Positions 53,647 to 62,624 are shown, numbered from the stretch's first letter. The stretch: DNA of 64,000 nt from Salibacterium aidingense DSM 18341 (GCF_000429685.1 NZ_KE386940.1:260113-324112), one strand, 5' to 3'. Translations and numbers: made by a program. The notes: generated by a model not told the origin, from the sequence alone.

Positions 53647-55053
53647 ATGGACCGTTCACAGACGAAAGTTTTAATTGAAGAAGTAATCAAGGACCTGAAG
53701 CAGAACAATGAATTTCTTGAAATGGATAATCTGGAGGAAAGAAACAAAACACTGGAATCAGCGGGAGAAATTTTGAAAACAACCGATAAGATTATAAAAA
53801 GTTATGTCCGTGTTTCCCGGGATGTAGGAAACATAGAGCGGATCCCGGCATACCGTGTTCAGCATAATAACATCAGCGGATTTTACAAAGGGGGAATTCG
53901 TTTCAGTGAAGACGTAGATGAATCAGAGGTGGAAAACCTTGCGATTTTAATGACCCTCAAAAACGCATTGCACGGCCTGCCGTTTGGAGGAGCGAAAGGT
54001 GGGGTGGAGATTAATCCGCGCGATTATACGGACAGGGAATTAAATTTAATCAGTAAGAAATATGTCCAGCGTTTCGCTTTGAATCTGGGACCGACCCAGG
54101 ACATTCCGGCTCCAGATCTCGGCACCAATGAACGTATTATTGACTGGATGGTCGGAGAATATAAAACAATTCATCCCGGACAAGCCTATAGCGGATCGTT
54201 TACTGGTAAAAGCGTGGAAAACAATGGAGCGAAGGGAAGAAGAGAGGCAACAGGTATTGGAACATTTCTAAGTTATTTTTACTTATTAAATGAATGGTTT
54301 CCCGAAAAGAGAAAGGACTCGGAAATAAGAAATGAAGCTCGGAGTAGTCAGTGGGAAACCCTGGAAAAGCTACATACAAAATTTAATGAAGCAGACCCTG
54401 TAGATGTAGCTGTTCAAGGTTTTGGTAATGTAGGAGGCGTTGCTGCCCTTGAAGCTTATAATAATGCTGCTGCGAAACATAGAGTGGCTGCGGTCTCTGA
54501 TCAATTTGTCACTCTTATGAACCCGGAAGGTTTAAATGTGGAAAAACTTCTATACTACACCCGTAAACACAATAGACTTCCAGATACAAGGGAACAGCTG
54601 CGAGAATATAAAATCGAGGCCGAGGTGAAAGACCCAAAAGATATTATAAGCATGGATGTGGACGTTATGGTTTTTGCGGCGGTGGAAGATCAGGTTACAA
54701 AAGAAAATATGAAAGATATTCAAGCCGATGTATTGGTCGAAGGAGCCAATGCCCCGGTTTCTGTGGAAGCAGATCTGTATCTGCAGGAACAAGGCAAAAT
54801 TATCATTCCGGACATTCTTGCTAACGCGGGAGGGGTACATGTGTCGTATCTGGAGTGGAAGCAAAGCCGCGTGACAGAAATGTATTCGAAAGAGGAAATC
54901 CTGGAGGAAATGGGATCGCAGATGAGATCTACGTTAAAACAGGTATTTGGAGAATATTTTCTTTCGAGTGAACATACCATGAGATTTACCTGCTATTCGA
55001 TCGCCCTCAGACGATTAACATCTCTTCTTTATAAACACGGAAAGCTGTTTTAA
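53647..55053 (+). CDS. Glutamate dehydrogenase with an inserted segment
   Basis: This 468-residue member of the Glu/Leu/Phe/Val dehydrogenase family converts glutamate and 2-oxoglutarate. It has 'FYKGGIRFSEDV', the catalytic Lys in 'PFGGAKGGV' (about residue 117), the Asp in 'PAPDLGT' and the cofactor motif 'VQGFGNVGG'. Most Firmicutes GdhA/RocG proteins have about 424-428 residues. The extra length is largely a charged insert at about residues 215-250, just before the Rossmann strand. It has an AAAGGAGG site and probably its own promoter. Confidence 0.9.
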   Translation: MDRSQTKVLIEEVIKDLKQNNEFLEMDNLEERNKTLESAGEILKTTDKIIKSYVRVSRDVGNIERIPAYRVQHNNISGFYKGGIRFSEDVDESEVENLAILMTLKNALHGLPFGGAKGGVEINPRDYTDRELNLISKKYVQRFALNLGPTQDIPAPDLGTNERIIDWMVGEYKTIHPGQAYSGSFTGKSVENNGAKGRREATGIGTFLSYFYLLNEWFPEKRKDSEIRNEARSSQWETLEKLHTKFNEADPVDVAVQGFGNVGGVAALEAYNNAAAKHRVAAVSDQFVTLMNPEGLNVEKLLYYTRKHNRLPDTREQLREYKIEAEVKDPKDIISMDVDVMVFAAVEDQVTKENMKDIQADVLVEGANAPVSVEADLYLQEQGKIIIPDILANAGGVHVSYLEWKQSRVTEMYSKEEILEEMGSQMRSTLKQVFGEYFLSSEHTMRFTCYSIALRRLTSLLYKHGKLF

Positions 55054-55060
55054 AAGGAAA

Positions 55061-55139
55061 AAGGAGGGGCTTGGGATAAAAACCTTCCCAAGATAAAAAA
55101 TTTCCGAATGATTTTGTGAATCGTTCGGAAATTTTTGTG
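55061..55139 (+). repeat. CCGAACGATT terminator-like repeat, copy 2
   Basis: AGGAGGGGCTTGGGATAAAA leads into TTTCCGAATGATT paired with AATCGTTCGGAAA and a T-run. The T-G pair in place of C-G keeps the stem, as in a folded element. It ends the gdh transcript. The following 170 bases include fragments (GCGGGCACGG) that recall other repeats, but no gene. Confidence 0.65.
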
Positions 55140-55313
55140 CGTCTTTCTATCGCTTTGTCAAAATACTTCGCTTTCACTCACAGGGCGCAAGGGCGACATC
55201 TACTCCCCTCCCTTTGGTCGATATCGCAGTGTCTTCTTTGCCGCGGGCACGGCTCGAAAATTTGGATAATACGGAATAGGCGGCAGCCTGTGGTGGGGAT
55301 TTTCTGAAAAAAC

Positions 55314-56225
55314 CTACCTTCGTGAAGAGATAATATTCTGCAGCGCTCCTTCCAGTTCAGGATAAGAAAAGTGATATCCCCATTCCAGCGGTTTTTGTGG
55401 AAGAACTTTCTGCCCCTCCAGAATTAAAATGCTCATTTCCCCCAATGCTGTTCTCAGCACAGAAGCGGGTACCGGCGCCCAATGAGGCCGGTTCATCGTA
55501 CGGCCGAGTTTTTTCCCGAAATCCTCCATCCTTTCGGGATGCGGTGCTGTTACATTCATGGGGCCCTCGACTGCATCTGTTTGCATCGCAAAGGTGATCA
55601 ACTGGATAACATCTTTTAAATGAACCCAGGAATACCATTGGTTCCCTGATCCTATAGGACCTCCGGCAAACAGTTTGTAAGGAAGCATCATTTTGGGAAG
55701 AGCCCCCTCTTTATCATCCAATATCAGCCCAAACCTTGCAAAGACGGTACGTACTCCAAGAGCAGCTGCATTAGCTGCTTCTCCTTCCCATTGCCTGCAT
55801 ACGTCCTGAAGAAAATTATAATTGTAGGGACGGCTGTTTTCCGTGAATTCAACATCTCTTGAAGTGCCGTAAAACCCCACAGCTGAGGCGTTCACAAGCA
55901 CCTTTGGCTTGTCTTCCAGCTCATCGATAATTCGGTTTACTTCTTTTGTGGATTCTATGCGGCTTTTGAGAATTTTTTGTTTCTGCCGGCTGGTCCAGCG
56001 GTCGTTTATGGAAGCACCGGCTAGGTTAATGACCGCGTCCAGGGAAGGAAGCTCTTTTTCGGGACGGCTGTCGTCTTGCAGCCATTCCACGAAGGTGATG
56101 TTTTCTTTATTCTGTTTGTTTCCACTGTTTCTTGTTAAAATATAGACGTGATGATAGAGGCTGGTTAAATATCCAGTCAAGGCGGAACCAACAAAACCCG
56201 TACCGCCTGTTACAGCAATATTCAA
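55314..56225 (-). CDS. yfhF: TIGR01777 family epimerase-like protein (YfhF)
   Basis: This 303-residue NAD(P)-binding protein of the atypical SDR/epimerase fold has the N-terminal 'IAVTGGTGFVGSALTGYL', 'NLAGASI', 'VNASAVGFYG' and the C-terminal DUF1731 segment ('VPASVLRTALGEMS'). Length equals B. subtilis YfhF. The start is probably TTG 56225; the longer open frame lacks a ribosome site. Its activity is unknown. It is divergent from recX. Confidence 0.88.
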   Translation of the reverse strand: MNIAVTGGTGFVGSALTGYLTSLYHHVYILTRNSGNKQNKENITFVEWLQDDSRPEKELPSLDAVINLAGASINDRWTSRQKQKILKSRIESTKEVNRIIDELEDKPKVLVNASAVGFYGTSRDVEFTENSRPYNYNFLQDVCRQWEGEAANAAALGVRTVFARFGLILDDKEGALPKMMLPYKLFAGGPIGSGNQWYSWVHLKDVIQLITFAMQTDAVEGPMNVTAPHPERMEDFGKKLGRTMNRPHWAPVPASVLRTALGEMSILILEGQKVLPQKPLEWGYHFSYPELEGALQNIISSRR

Positions 56226-56333
56226 CAGGACACGCTCCTTTCCTGATATAATGATCACACTATTCTTACTCATACCCCTGGGAAACAAGGACTCAAACGG
56301 GATTTATATAACGGGTAAAGCGAGGAAAGAAAT

Positions 56334-57173
56334 ATGAAAATTGCAAAGCTCACGACGCAGAAAAAAAGACAGGACCGCTTCAATATATATGCTGAAAAGG
56401 AAGGGAAGGAAGAATATGCTTTCAGCGTAGATGAGCACGTGCTCGTGGAATGGCAGCTGCGTAAGGGTATGACCTTATCCGAACAAGAAGTGGAAGAGAT
56501 TCAAGCGGCAGACCAACGAAGAAAGGTCTGGAATGATTCTCTTCATTATTTAACCCATTCCATGCGGACGGAATATCAGGTCAGGCAGTATCTGAAGAAA
56601 CGCGGTTACGAACCGCAGGTGGTTGAAACAACCATTAGCCGGCTGAAGGAATACCGTTTTCTTCAGGATGAGGAATACGCCGGGGCTTTCGTCCGGACGA
56701 AAATAAACACATCCGATAAGGGTCCGGCCGTAATCAGGGAAGATCTTCATCAAAAAGGAGTCGCTGCTGACTTGGCAGAACAGGCTCTGGAGCAGTATAC
56801 GCCGGAGCTGCAGCTGGAAACAGCCAGGTTCTTTTTATTGAAAAAAGGCAGCCCCAAAAATAATGAATCGGCCACGGCCATGCAAAACCGACTTCTAAAC
56901 GCATTAAGAAGGAAAGGTTTTTCTGCAGAGATTGCTAAACAAGCGTGGGAAATGGAGCAAATAGAAAGGACCGAAGAAGAAGAAATGGATGCTGTTTTTA
57001 AGCAGGGGGAGAAAGCACTCCGGAAATGGAAAACAAAATACGAAGGATATACCCTGCGTATGAAAATTAAAGAAACCTTATACAGAAAAGGGTTTCCGCT
57101 CTCCTGCATTGACCGCTATTTAGAGCAGGGGCTGGAAGAGTCGGAGGAGGAAAATAATGAAGAAAAAATATAG
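56334..57173 (+). CDS. recX: RecX, regulator of RecA
   Basis: This 279-residue protein binds RecA filaments and limits or modulates their activity. Three-helix RecX repeats are visible, such as 'LTHSMRTEYQVRQYLKKRGY' and 'YRFLQDEEYAGAFVR', and a basic C-terminal part. It is slightly longer than the B. subtilis protein (about 264). It starts the recX-yfhH-yfhJ unit; its stop lies inside yfhH (17-base overlap). Confidence 0.9.
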   Translation: MKIAKLTTQKKRQDRFNIYAEKEGKEEYAFSVDEHVLVEWQLRKGMTLSEQEVEEIQAADQRRKVWNDSLHYLTHSMRTEYQVRQYLKKRGYEPQVVETTISRLKEYRFLQDEEYAGAFVRTKINTSDKGPAVIREDLHQKGVAADLAEQALEQYTPELQLETARFFLLKKGSPKNNESATAMQNRLLNALRRKGFSAEIAKQAWEMEQIERTEEEEMDAVFKQGEKALRKWKTKYEGYTLRMKIKETLYRKGFPLSCIDRYLEQGLEESEEENNEEKI

Positions 57174-57480
57174 TCAAATGACTGAGCAAGAGCTGTGGGA
57201 AGAGTTAGCAGACGTGAACGAAAAATCCAAAAAAGCGGAGCAGCTCGGCAATCCCAGCGAGTTTGCCGTCTATGAACAAAAAAGAATTATGGCAGAAGCT
57301 TATCTGCTGAATCCGGATGATTTTATGTCTGGACAGCGGTATTCGCTGAAACAGGAAGCTGGAACGTTTTTTGTGAAGTATTATAACGGTGTATTTGCCT
57401 GGGGATACAGAGAGCAGTCGGACAAGCTGGAAGCTCTGCCAATCTCCCTGCTCGGAAGTATTACACAATCGTCGATATAG
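57157..57480 (+). CDS. yfhH: YfhH family protein (DUF1811)
   Basis: This 107-residue protein has an N-terminal helical part ('YSQMTEQELWEELADVNEKS') and a C-terminal beta part ('AGTFFVKYYNGVFAWGYR'). It corresponds by place and pattern to YfhH, whose function is not known. It overlaps recX by 17 bases, with GGAGG before its ATG. Confidence 0.88.
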   Translation: MKKKYSQMTEQELWEELADVNEKSKKAEQLGNPSEFAVYEQKRIMAEAYLLNPDDFMSGQRYSLKQEAGTFFVKYYNGVFAWGYREQSDKLEALPISLLGSITQSSI

Positions 57481-57497
57481 AAAGGAAGAAATAAGAG

Positions 57498-57761
57498 ATG
57501 GAAGTTATCTTTCAAAGGCTTGCGGACCAGCTGCTGAAACGGAACACAGACCTTACTCCGGCACAAGCCCGGAGCTGGGTGGAATACCTCTGGGAAGATT
57601 TTGAAGCAGCACGGGCAAAAGCAGGAAGAGAGTACAAAGGTGCAGAAGTCACAGAAGCGGTGGTAAAGAAGTGGCTGGAGCAGTATGGACCGCATTTGCA
57701 CCGCTATCAACCAACAAATAAAAAGTTTGAACACTTGGACACAGATCAGCAGAAGAACTAA
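57498..57761 (+). CDS. yfhJ: YfhJ family protein (WVELL-type)
   Basis: This 87-residue acidic protein contains 'ARSWVEYLWEDFEAARAKAG', the WVELL family mark, and 'VVKKWLEQYGPHLHRY'. It lies 17 bases after yfhH, as in B. subtilis apart from yfhI. Function unknown. Confidence 0.85.
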   Translation: MEVIFQRLADQLLKRNTDLTPAQARSWVEYLWEDFEAARAKAGREYKGAEVTEAVVKKWLEQYGPHLHRYQPTNKKFEHLDTDQQKN

Positions 57762-57779
57762 TAAAGGAAAAGCTGACAG

Positions 57780-58763
57780 TCACAGCTTTTCCCCCTGTTT
57801 CAACTTTTTCTCCAGTGTTTCATCACTGTATATCCATCCTGTATAGGAAGTATAAATGGTGAAATCAGGATCCATTCTCACCACAGCCACAAATGGATAA
57901 TAGCCTTTACTGCGGTATCTGAGATCAATAAACTTTACTTCCCAGCCGTTTTCTATTTCCGTAACAACCCATCTGTAGGTTGGGGAAAATGATAAGAAGG
58001 CTGCAAGATTTTTATCCTGCCTTGCCTTATTAATAATCTCATGATCGGGAATGGGTTCAAACGGGTAACTTTCCAGATAACGAAGTCTCCCGTTTCGCAC
58101 TTCTGTAACATGCATCCGTTCCGGAGTTCGAATGACCAGATGCCATTTATTCCAGTTAAATGTTGGTGAAATAAAAAGATGAGTGGCTCCGGGATGAAAT
58201 TGTTCTGCCTGCTGCAAAACTTTATTTCTTGCCAGACAGCGCCACATATAATAAACCGCCAGCACGGCGTATAGAAGCAAAAATGTTACTCCGGGCGGGG
58301 AACCATACCGCCACAATATAAAGGCGATTATATGGGAAAAAAAGATCAGCGGGTCAAAAATATTGATCACCCCCAGAGCCAGCCACCTTTTATTAAAGGG
58401 GGACAGAGCCTGGGTCCCATACGCATTAAAAATATCTACAAAAACATGGAGAAGTACGGCAAGAAATGTCCACAGCCATAAATGAAGAAACGAAACTTCC
58501 GGAGAGAAGGCATACGCAGTCCCAGCCAGAACGAGTGGCCACAGAAGCACTGCTGGAATTGAATGGGTCGGGCCTCTATGGTAACGGATATATACAGCGT
58601 TATTTTTCAGTTTTAATATCGTATCAAAATCAGGTGCCTGTGATCCGATGATGACAGCCACCATAACAGTCTGCATAGAGGCGGAATTGTCGGCAACGAT
58701 GGGGTCAAGAGTGGCGAGGCCGCCTAAACCGACTCCCATAACGACGTGTGTTGCTGTATCCAT
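57780..58763 (-). CDS. yfhP: Membrane metal-dependent hydrolase (YfhP-like)
   Basis: This 327-residue protein starts 'MDTATHVVMGVGLGGLA', the mark of the LexA-regulated/YdjM-like membrane hydrolase family. It has four hydrophobic helices and 'RYHRGPTHSIPA' and 'LHVFVDIFNAYG' with the metal His/Asp residues. B. subtilis YfhP has been described as a regulator of the neighbouring genes. It ends against yfhJ and has GGAGG before its ATG. Confidence 0.85.
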   Translation of the reverse strand: MDTATHVVMGVGLGGLATLDPIVADNSASMQTVMVAVIIGSQAPDFDTILKLKNNAVYIRYHRGPTHSIPAVLLWPLVLAGTAYAFSPEVSFLHLWLWTFLAVLLHVFVDIFNAYGTQALSPFNKRWLALGVINIFDPLIFFSHIIAFILWRYGSPPGVTFLLLYAVLAVYYMWRCLARNKVLQQAEQFHPGATHLFISPTFNWNKWHLVIRTPERMHVTEVRNGRLRYLESYPFEPIPDHEIINKARQDKNLAAFLSFSPTYRWVVTEIENGWEVKFIDLRYRSKGYYPFVAVVRMDPDFTIYTSYTGWIYSDETLEKKLKQGEKL

Positions 58764-58903
58764 TGGCGAGTCCTCCTTCGTACAGCCGCCTGGCTGATAT
58801 TGCTAGCCGATCTCCCGCTTCTGCAAGGTATGTAAAATAGATGATGTCCGTTAGTTTAGTTATACCCGATTATAAAAGCGGTAAAAAGGGGAACAAAACA
58901 GAG

Positions 58904-59227
58904 ATGAATAAAAATATTTACATATTCATGGAGTATAAAATTAAAACAGAAAAAAGGAAGCTGTATCAACAACTAATGAAAGAAACCGCGGCAGCCCTTT
59001 CGGATTATCAAGTTGAATCCTTTCAATGGTTTCAGGCTGTAGATCAAAAGGGGCTGTACGTTGAAATGTTTCATGTCCCTGCTCTATCCTACTATCATAC
59101 CTTAAAAAAGGAACGGCGTTCAAAGGACCATCCTATTTTCGGAAAATTAGAAGAGTGTGTAGAAGGCGGATTGGAAAAAATTAACTGCTGGGCTTTTTAT
59201 GCTAAGCATGAACAACTGGAAGAATAG
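58904..59227 (+). CDS. Hypothetical protein upstream of mutY
   Basis: This 107-residue protein contains 'IFMEYKIKTEKRKLYQQLM' and ends 'INCWAFYAKHEQLEE'. The compact alpha/beta pattern with several aromatic residues suggests a ferredoxin-like fold, but I cannot name a family. ATG 58904 is a guess, since no strong ribosome site is seen. It is followed at 16 bases by mutY and is probably co-transcribed. Confidence 0.6.
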   Translation: MNKNIYIFMEYKIKTEKRKLYQQLMKETAAALSDYQVESFQWFQAVDQKGLYVEMFHVPALSYYHTLKKERRSKDHPIFGKLEECVEGGLEKINCWAFYAKHEQLEE

Positions 59228-59243
59228 TGAGGGAGGGACTTGT

Positions 59244-60332
59244 ATGTATGAAGAAATGGATAATGAACATATCAGAGAATTTCAACGACAGCTGATAGAG
59301 TGGTATAACCATAATAAACGGGAACTGCCGTGGAGAAAGAACCAGGATCCGTACCGGGTCTGGGTTTCCGAAATCATGCTCCAGCAGACAAAGGTCGACA
59401 CGGTCATCCCCTATTATAATCAGTTTATGGAGTGGTTTCCTGATCCCGAAACGCTCGCCTATGCAGAGGAAGAAAAAGTAATGAAAGCCTGGGAGGGCCT
59501 GGGCTATTATTCAAGAGTACGAAATCTGCAGACGGCTGTGAAAGAAGTGGTGGAAGAATATGGAGGCGAGGTGCCGAGAGAAAGGGAACATTTTTCTTCT
59601 TTAAAAGGCGTCGGGCCTTATACAGCAGGGGCTGTCCTTAGTATTGCCTATGAAAAACCGGAACCCGCTGTGGACGGAAACGTGATGAGAGTATTTTCGA
59701 GAATTTTTAACATATCGGATGATATCGGCAAAGCAAAAACCCGCAAACGTTTTGAATCTATCATCGCTTCCTTCTTAGAAGGCATACGGCCCTCCGAATT
59801 TAATCAGGCTGTCATGGAATTAGGAGCCCTTGTCTGTACGCCTAAATCACCCGGGTGTTTGTTATGTCCCGTCCAGGAATTTTGCGAAGCACGCAGACAA
59901 GGGACAGCAGAAGAGCTTCCCGTAAAAGAAAAAAAGAAGCCTCCAAAGGCTAAAGATATGGCCGCCGTGGTGCTTAAAAATCAGCGCGGGGAAACGTTAA
60001 TTCATCAGCGGGGAGATACGGGGCTCCTGGCAAGACTGTGGGAATTTCCAAATACAGAGGTCCCGCCAAAAGAGAAGCGGGAGGAAGTGTTGAAACATCA
60101 CCTGGCGGAAGAATACGGCCTGGACATTGAAATTGGACAGCCGCTGCAGAGCGTGCAACACGTATTTTCTCATCTTATTTGGAATATTACGGTGTATGAA
60201 GCGTGGATTCATAACACAGGAAGGGAAGCAGAAAACAGCCGGTGGGTAACGATGAAAGAAGCGGAAGAATATGCTTTCCCGGTGTCTCATCAAAAAATAC
60301 TAGATGCTCAACAGGAACAGGAGGTTCGGTAA
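59244..60332 (+). CDS. mutY: A/G-specific adenine glycosylase MutY
   Basis: This 362-residue enzyme removes adenine mispaired with 8-oxoguanine. It has the catalytic Glu in 'VSEIMLQQTKV', a helix-hairpin-helix 'LKGVGPYTAGAVLSIAY', the catalytic Asp in 'PAVDGNVMRV', the [4Fe-4S] set 'CTPKSPGCLLCPVQEFC', and a NUDIX-like C-terminal domain from about residue 230. The start is ATG 59244 with GGGAGG upstream. Its TAA overlaps the ATG of the next gene. Confidence 0.95.
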   Translation: MYEEMDNEHIREFQRQLIEWYNHNKRELPWRKNQDPYRVWVSEIMLQQTKVDTVIPYYNQFMEWFPDPETLAYAEEEKVMKAWEGLGYYSRVRNLQTAVKEVVEEYGGEVPREREHFSSLKGVGPYTAGAVLSIAYEKPEPAVDGNVMRVFSRIFNISDDIGKAKTRKRFESIIASFLEGIRPSEFNQAVMELGALVCTPKSPGCLLCPVQEFCEARRQGTAEELPVKEKKKPPKAKDMAAVVLKNQRGETLIHQRGDTGLLARLWEFPNTEVPPKEKREEVLKHHLAEEYGLDIEIGQPLQSVQHVFSHLIWNITVYEAWIHNTGREAENSRWVTMKEAEEYAFPVSHQKILDAQQEQEVR

Positions 60333-61090
60333 TGGACTTAGGATTGAAAGGAAAAAAAGTACTTGTTACAGGAGGCTCCAAAGGAATAGGGAAGGGAATA
60401 GCGAAGGCATTTCTGGAAGAGGGCGCAGAAGTTGCAATAACGGCACGATCCAAGGAGGGACTGAACAAAGCCGAACAGGAACTGACTCACGTACACACGA
60501 TCCAGGCCGATCTTATGAAGGAGCCGGAAAGAGAACGGACATTTCAACAGGTCCAGGAAGTATTAGGGGGCATCGATATTTTAATTAATAATGTCGGCGG
60601 GAGCAGCGGAGGAAAAATTGAAGAAACAAGCATGGACTCTTTTGAAGAAGCAATGGCGTTGAATTATTTTTCAGCGGTGCACTTCAGCAAATTAGTTTTG
60701 CCGGGGATGAAAGAGAAAGGACATGGAAGCATTGTGAACATTTCTTCAATTTTCGGCCGTGAATCCGGCGGCAAAGCAACATATAATAATGCCAAAGCAG
60801 CAATGATTAGTTTCACGAAAGCATTGGCGGATGAAACCATTGCCGACGGGGTACGGGTAAATTCCGTCGCCCCCGGTGCCATCCTCCATCCGACGGGGAA
60901 TTGGCAGAAACGATTGGAAGAAAACCCGGAAAAAATCAATCAGTTCGTGAAGGACGAGATTCCGGCAGGCCGTTTTGGCACGGTGGAGGAGATCGCAGAT
61001 GTTGTTGTTTTTCTTGCTTCTAAGCGGGCGGCCTGGGTTTCAGGAGCAAGCTTGAATGTGGACGGCGGCCAATCGAACATGAACATGTAA
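60332..61090 (+). CDS. Short-chain dehydrogenase, coupled to mutY
   Basis: This 252-residue classical SDR has 'VTGGSKGIGKGIAKAF', 'NNVGG', catalytic Ser in 'NISSIFG', the 'YNNAKAA' Tyr-Lys pair, and 'VNSVAPGAI'. NAD(P) specificity is not clear. Its ATG shares a base with the mutY stop (TAATG), with GGAGG upstream. B. subtilis has no such SDR here, so it may be an insertion in the conserved order. Substrate unknown; a 3-oxoacyl reductase is possible. Confidence 0.88.
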   Translation: MDLGLKGKKVLVTGGSKGIGKGIAKAFLEEGAEVAITARSKEGLNKAEQELTHVHTIQADLMKEPERERTFQQVQEVLGGIDILINNVGGSSGGKIEETSMDSFEEAMALNYFSAVHFSKLVLPGMKEKGHGSIVNISSIFGRESGGKATYNNAKAAMISFTKALADETIADGVRVNSVAPGAILHPTGNWQKRLEENPEKINQFVKDEIPAGRFGTVEEIADVVVFLASKRAAWVSGASLNVDGGQSNMNM

Positions 61091-61097
61091 CCATCTC

Positions 61098-61460
61098 CTA
61101 GTGGGGAGGCCGTTTCATATTTCTTTTTTCCTCCTTGTTTACAATACCGGCTTCTTCCATCTGCTGCTTTGTTTTGGGAGTCCCTAAATCGTAGATCATC
61201 TGCAGCACAGCGTCCATGCCTTTCTGGAATTCATGACGGTCCGTTTCTTCAATCGATTCATCAAAGTGGCGGAAGGTGAATAGATTGCTGGCCTCCAAAT
61301 CGTGATCCTGGGTCTCATCCAGCAGGAAATCCAGTTTTTCCAGTTCTTCTTTTGTTGCTTCAATTTCATACTGAATGAGGGTGCTGTCCGGGATTTCAAC
61401 GGAACTTATATCATCCATGCTGATTGGATTCAAATTGACGTAATACGTTTGTTTTTCCAT
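61098..61460 (-). CDS. Hypothetical protein, paralogue of 62067-62387
   Basis: This 120-residue acidic protein begins 'MEKQTYYVNLNPISMDDIS' and continues '...SVEIPDSTLIQYEIEATKEELEKLDFLLDE', with 'MIYDLGTPKTKQQM' near the end. The same plan, TYYV-[...]-QYEI.AT.[...]-IY.LG.P.T, recurs in 62067-62387. The start is ATG 61460. No family name or function is known to me. Confidence 0.7.
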   Translation of the reverse strand: MEKQTYYVNLNPISMDDISSVEIPDSTLIQYEIEATKEELEKLDFLLDETQDHDLEASNLFTFRHFDESIEETDRHEFQKGMDAVLQMIYDLGTPKTKQQMEEAGIVNKEEKRNMKRPPH

Positions 61461-61541
61461 CCTGTTGAACCTCATTTCCTGACGTTTATTTTTTATTTTG
61501 TGTCGTAACGCCAGCATTATGCAGGAGCTGTATCAAAGTGC

Positions 61542-61694
61542 GTTACATGCTGAGGCATCCGCTGCAGGCGGACGCTTGCCGCGGGCAGCGCCTCAGCTGC
61601 ATCAATGGAGGAAGATCGGCTAAGTTCGGCACGTCCTGTGCCAACACCGATCTGGCCCGCTTCCTGCGGTCCCAAACATCGTTTGATGGGATCT
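61542..61694 (-). repeat. Intergenic multi-hairpin repeat, copy C (partial, inverted)
   Basis: Read on the minus strand, this stretch matches the second half of copy A (12801-12950): GATCCCATCAAACG, the AGATCGG/CCGATCTT stem around GGCAC/GTGCC, and the CCGCGGCAAGCGTCCGCC and TGCAGCGGATG end. The first hairpin is missing. Its broken end abuts the next repeat at 61702. Confidence 0.8.
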
Positions 61695-61701
61695 TAAAGG
61701 A

Positions 61702-62062
61702 GTCTGGGACAAAACTAAATGATTTCTCCCGAAAGACGAATTATTGATAGTAACGCAGTCCATGCAAACGGCTATGTCTCCTAAACGCTGCAGTTCTTTA
61801 TCATAGCGGAGGCCGGCCACGGAGACTCCTATGGGACGAAGACGAGCTGAAGATCCACTTGGTAAAGCGATTCTTTTTACGAAGTTAGCTGAAGTCGTCC
61901 CCATGGAAAGCGCAGTGGCCGCCCGCAGTGATCGTACAGCGGTATACTTCGTTTTAAGAGGGCAGATGCCGCATGAAAAAATCCGAACGATGCCAAATTC
62001 TAATGGAAAATGTAAGATAATCGTTCGGATTTTTATCTGACCTCTATGATTTTGTCCCAGCC
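61702..62062. repeat. Composite repeat block with CCGAACGATT terminator, copy 3
   Basis: The block is bounded by CTGGGACAAAA (61704-61714) and TTTTGTCCCAG (62050-62060), an inverted pair. The middle (about 61815-61945) resembles repeats that I recall from Bacillaceae, with GAGACTCCTATGGGACGAAG and GTCCCCATGGAAAGCG in mirror places. Close to its end AATCCGAACGAT (61980-61991) pairs with ATCGTTCGGATT (62020-62031), followed by TTTT. No gene is seen. Confidence 0.6.
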
Positions 62063-62066
62063 TCCT

Positions 62067-62387
62067 TCATTTCTTATAAAGCCCATATTGCTTGAAAAAA
62101 TCCTGTGTTTCCGGAGAACCAAGCTCATATATTTTTTGATACAGCTTTTTCATTTCCGTTTTCATCTCATTTTTAGCTTCTTCTGCTTTCGTTTCGTCGT
62201 GCACCCTTTCCAGAATCCCGGCTCCGCTGATATCTTCATTCTGAACTTCGTTAATTAATTTTTCCAATTCATGTCTTTCATTCGGCGTGGCCTGAATTTC
62301 ATATTGAATCGTATTTTCACTTGTTTTAACGTCGGAGATTCCTATCATCGGCTGTTCCAGTTCTACATAATATGTTCTGCGTTCCAA
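62067..62387 (-). CDS. Hypothetical protein, paralogue of 61098-61460
   Basis: This 106-residue protein begins 'MERRTYYVELEQPMIGISD' and includes 'ENTIQYEIQATPNERHELEKL' and 'KLYQKIYELGSPETQDFFKQYG'. It shares its layout with 61098-61460. Both are minus-strand and separated by repeats, which suggests an old duplication. It may be a small multimeric helix-rich protein; function unknown. Confidence 0.7.
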   Translation of the reverse strand: MERRTYYVELEQPMIGISDVKTSENTIQYEIQATPNERHELEKLINEVQNEDISGAGILERVHDETKAEEAKNEMKTEMKKLYQKIYELGSPETQDFFKQYGLYKK

Positions 62388-62447
62388 GGTATCTCTCCTT
62401 TGTAGAAGGTTTTAGGAACGCTATACCCTTATTATGCGTGATTTACA

Positions 62448-62624
62448 CTAATGGCGGGTAGAAGATCTCGCTTCAATTTCTTTTAGGATTTCTTTATAAA
62501 TCACGCCTCCTTCGGCAGTTAAATAAGGGAGAAGCTGTTGAAAACTTTCATGAAAACGGGTAAGTTCCTCATTGCTCCAATCCGACTTGGACATCATGCT
62601 TAACTCGGAAAAATCACGGTACAT
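62448..62624 (-). CDS. Small conserved-looking protein
   Basis: A 58-codon minus-strand gene begins 'MYRDFSELSMMSKSDWSNEE' and includes 'LLPYLTAEGGVIYKEILKEIE'. The ATG at 62624 has AAGGTGAT five bases upstream, an excellent site. It lies between mutY and fabL, where B. subtilis also has a small gene, but I cannot confirm the match. Function unknown. Confidence 0.65.
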   Translation of the reverse strand: MYRDFSELSMMSKSDWSNEELTRFHESFQQLLPYLTAEGGVIYKEILKEIEARSSTRH

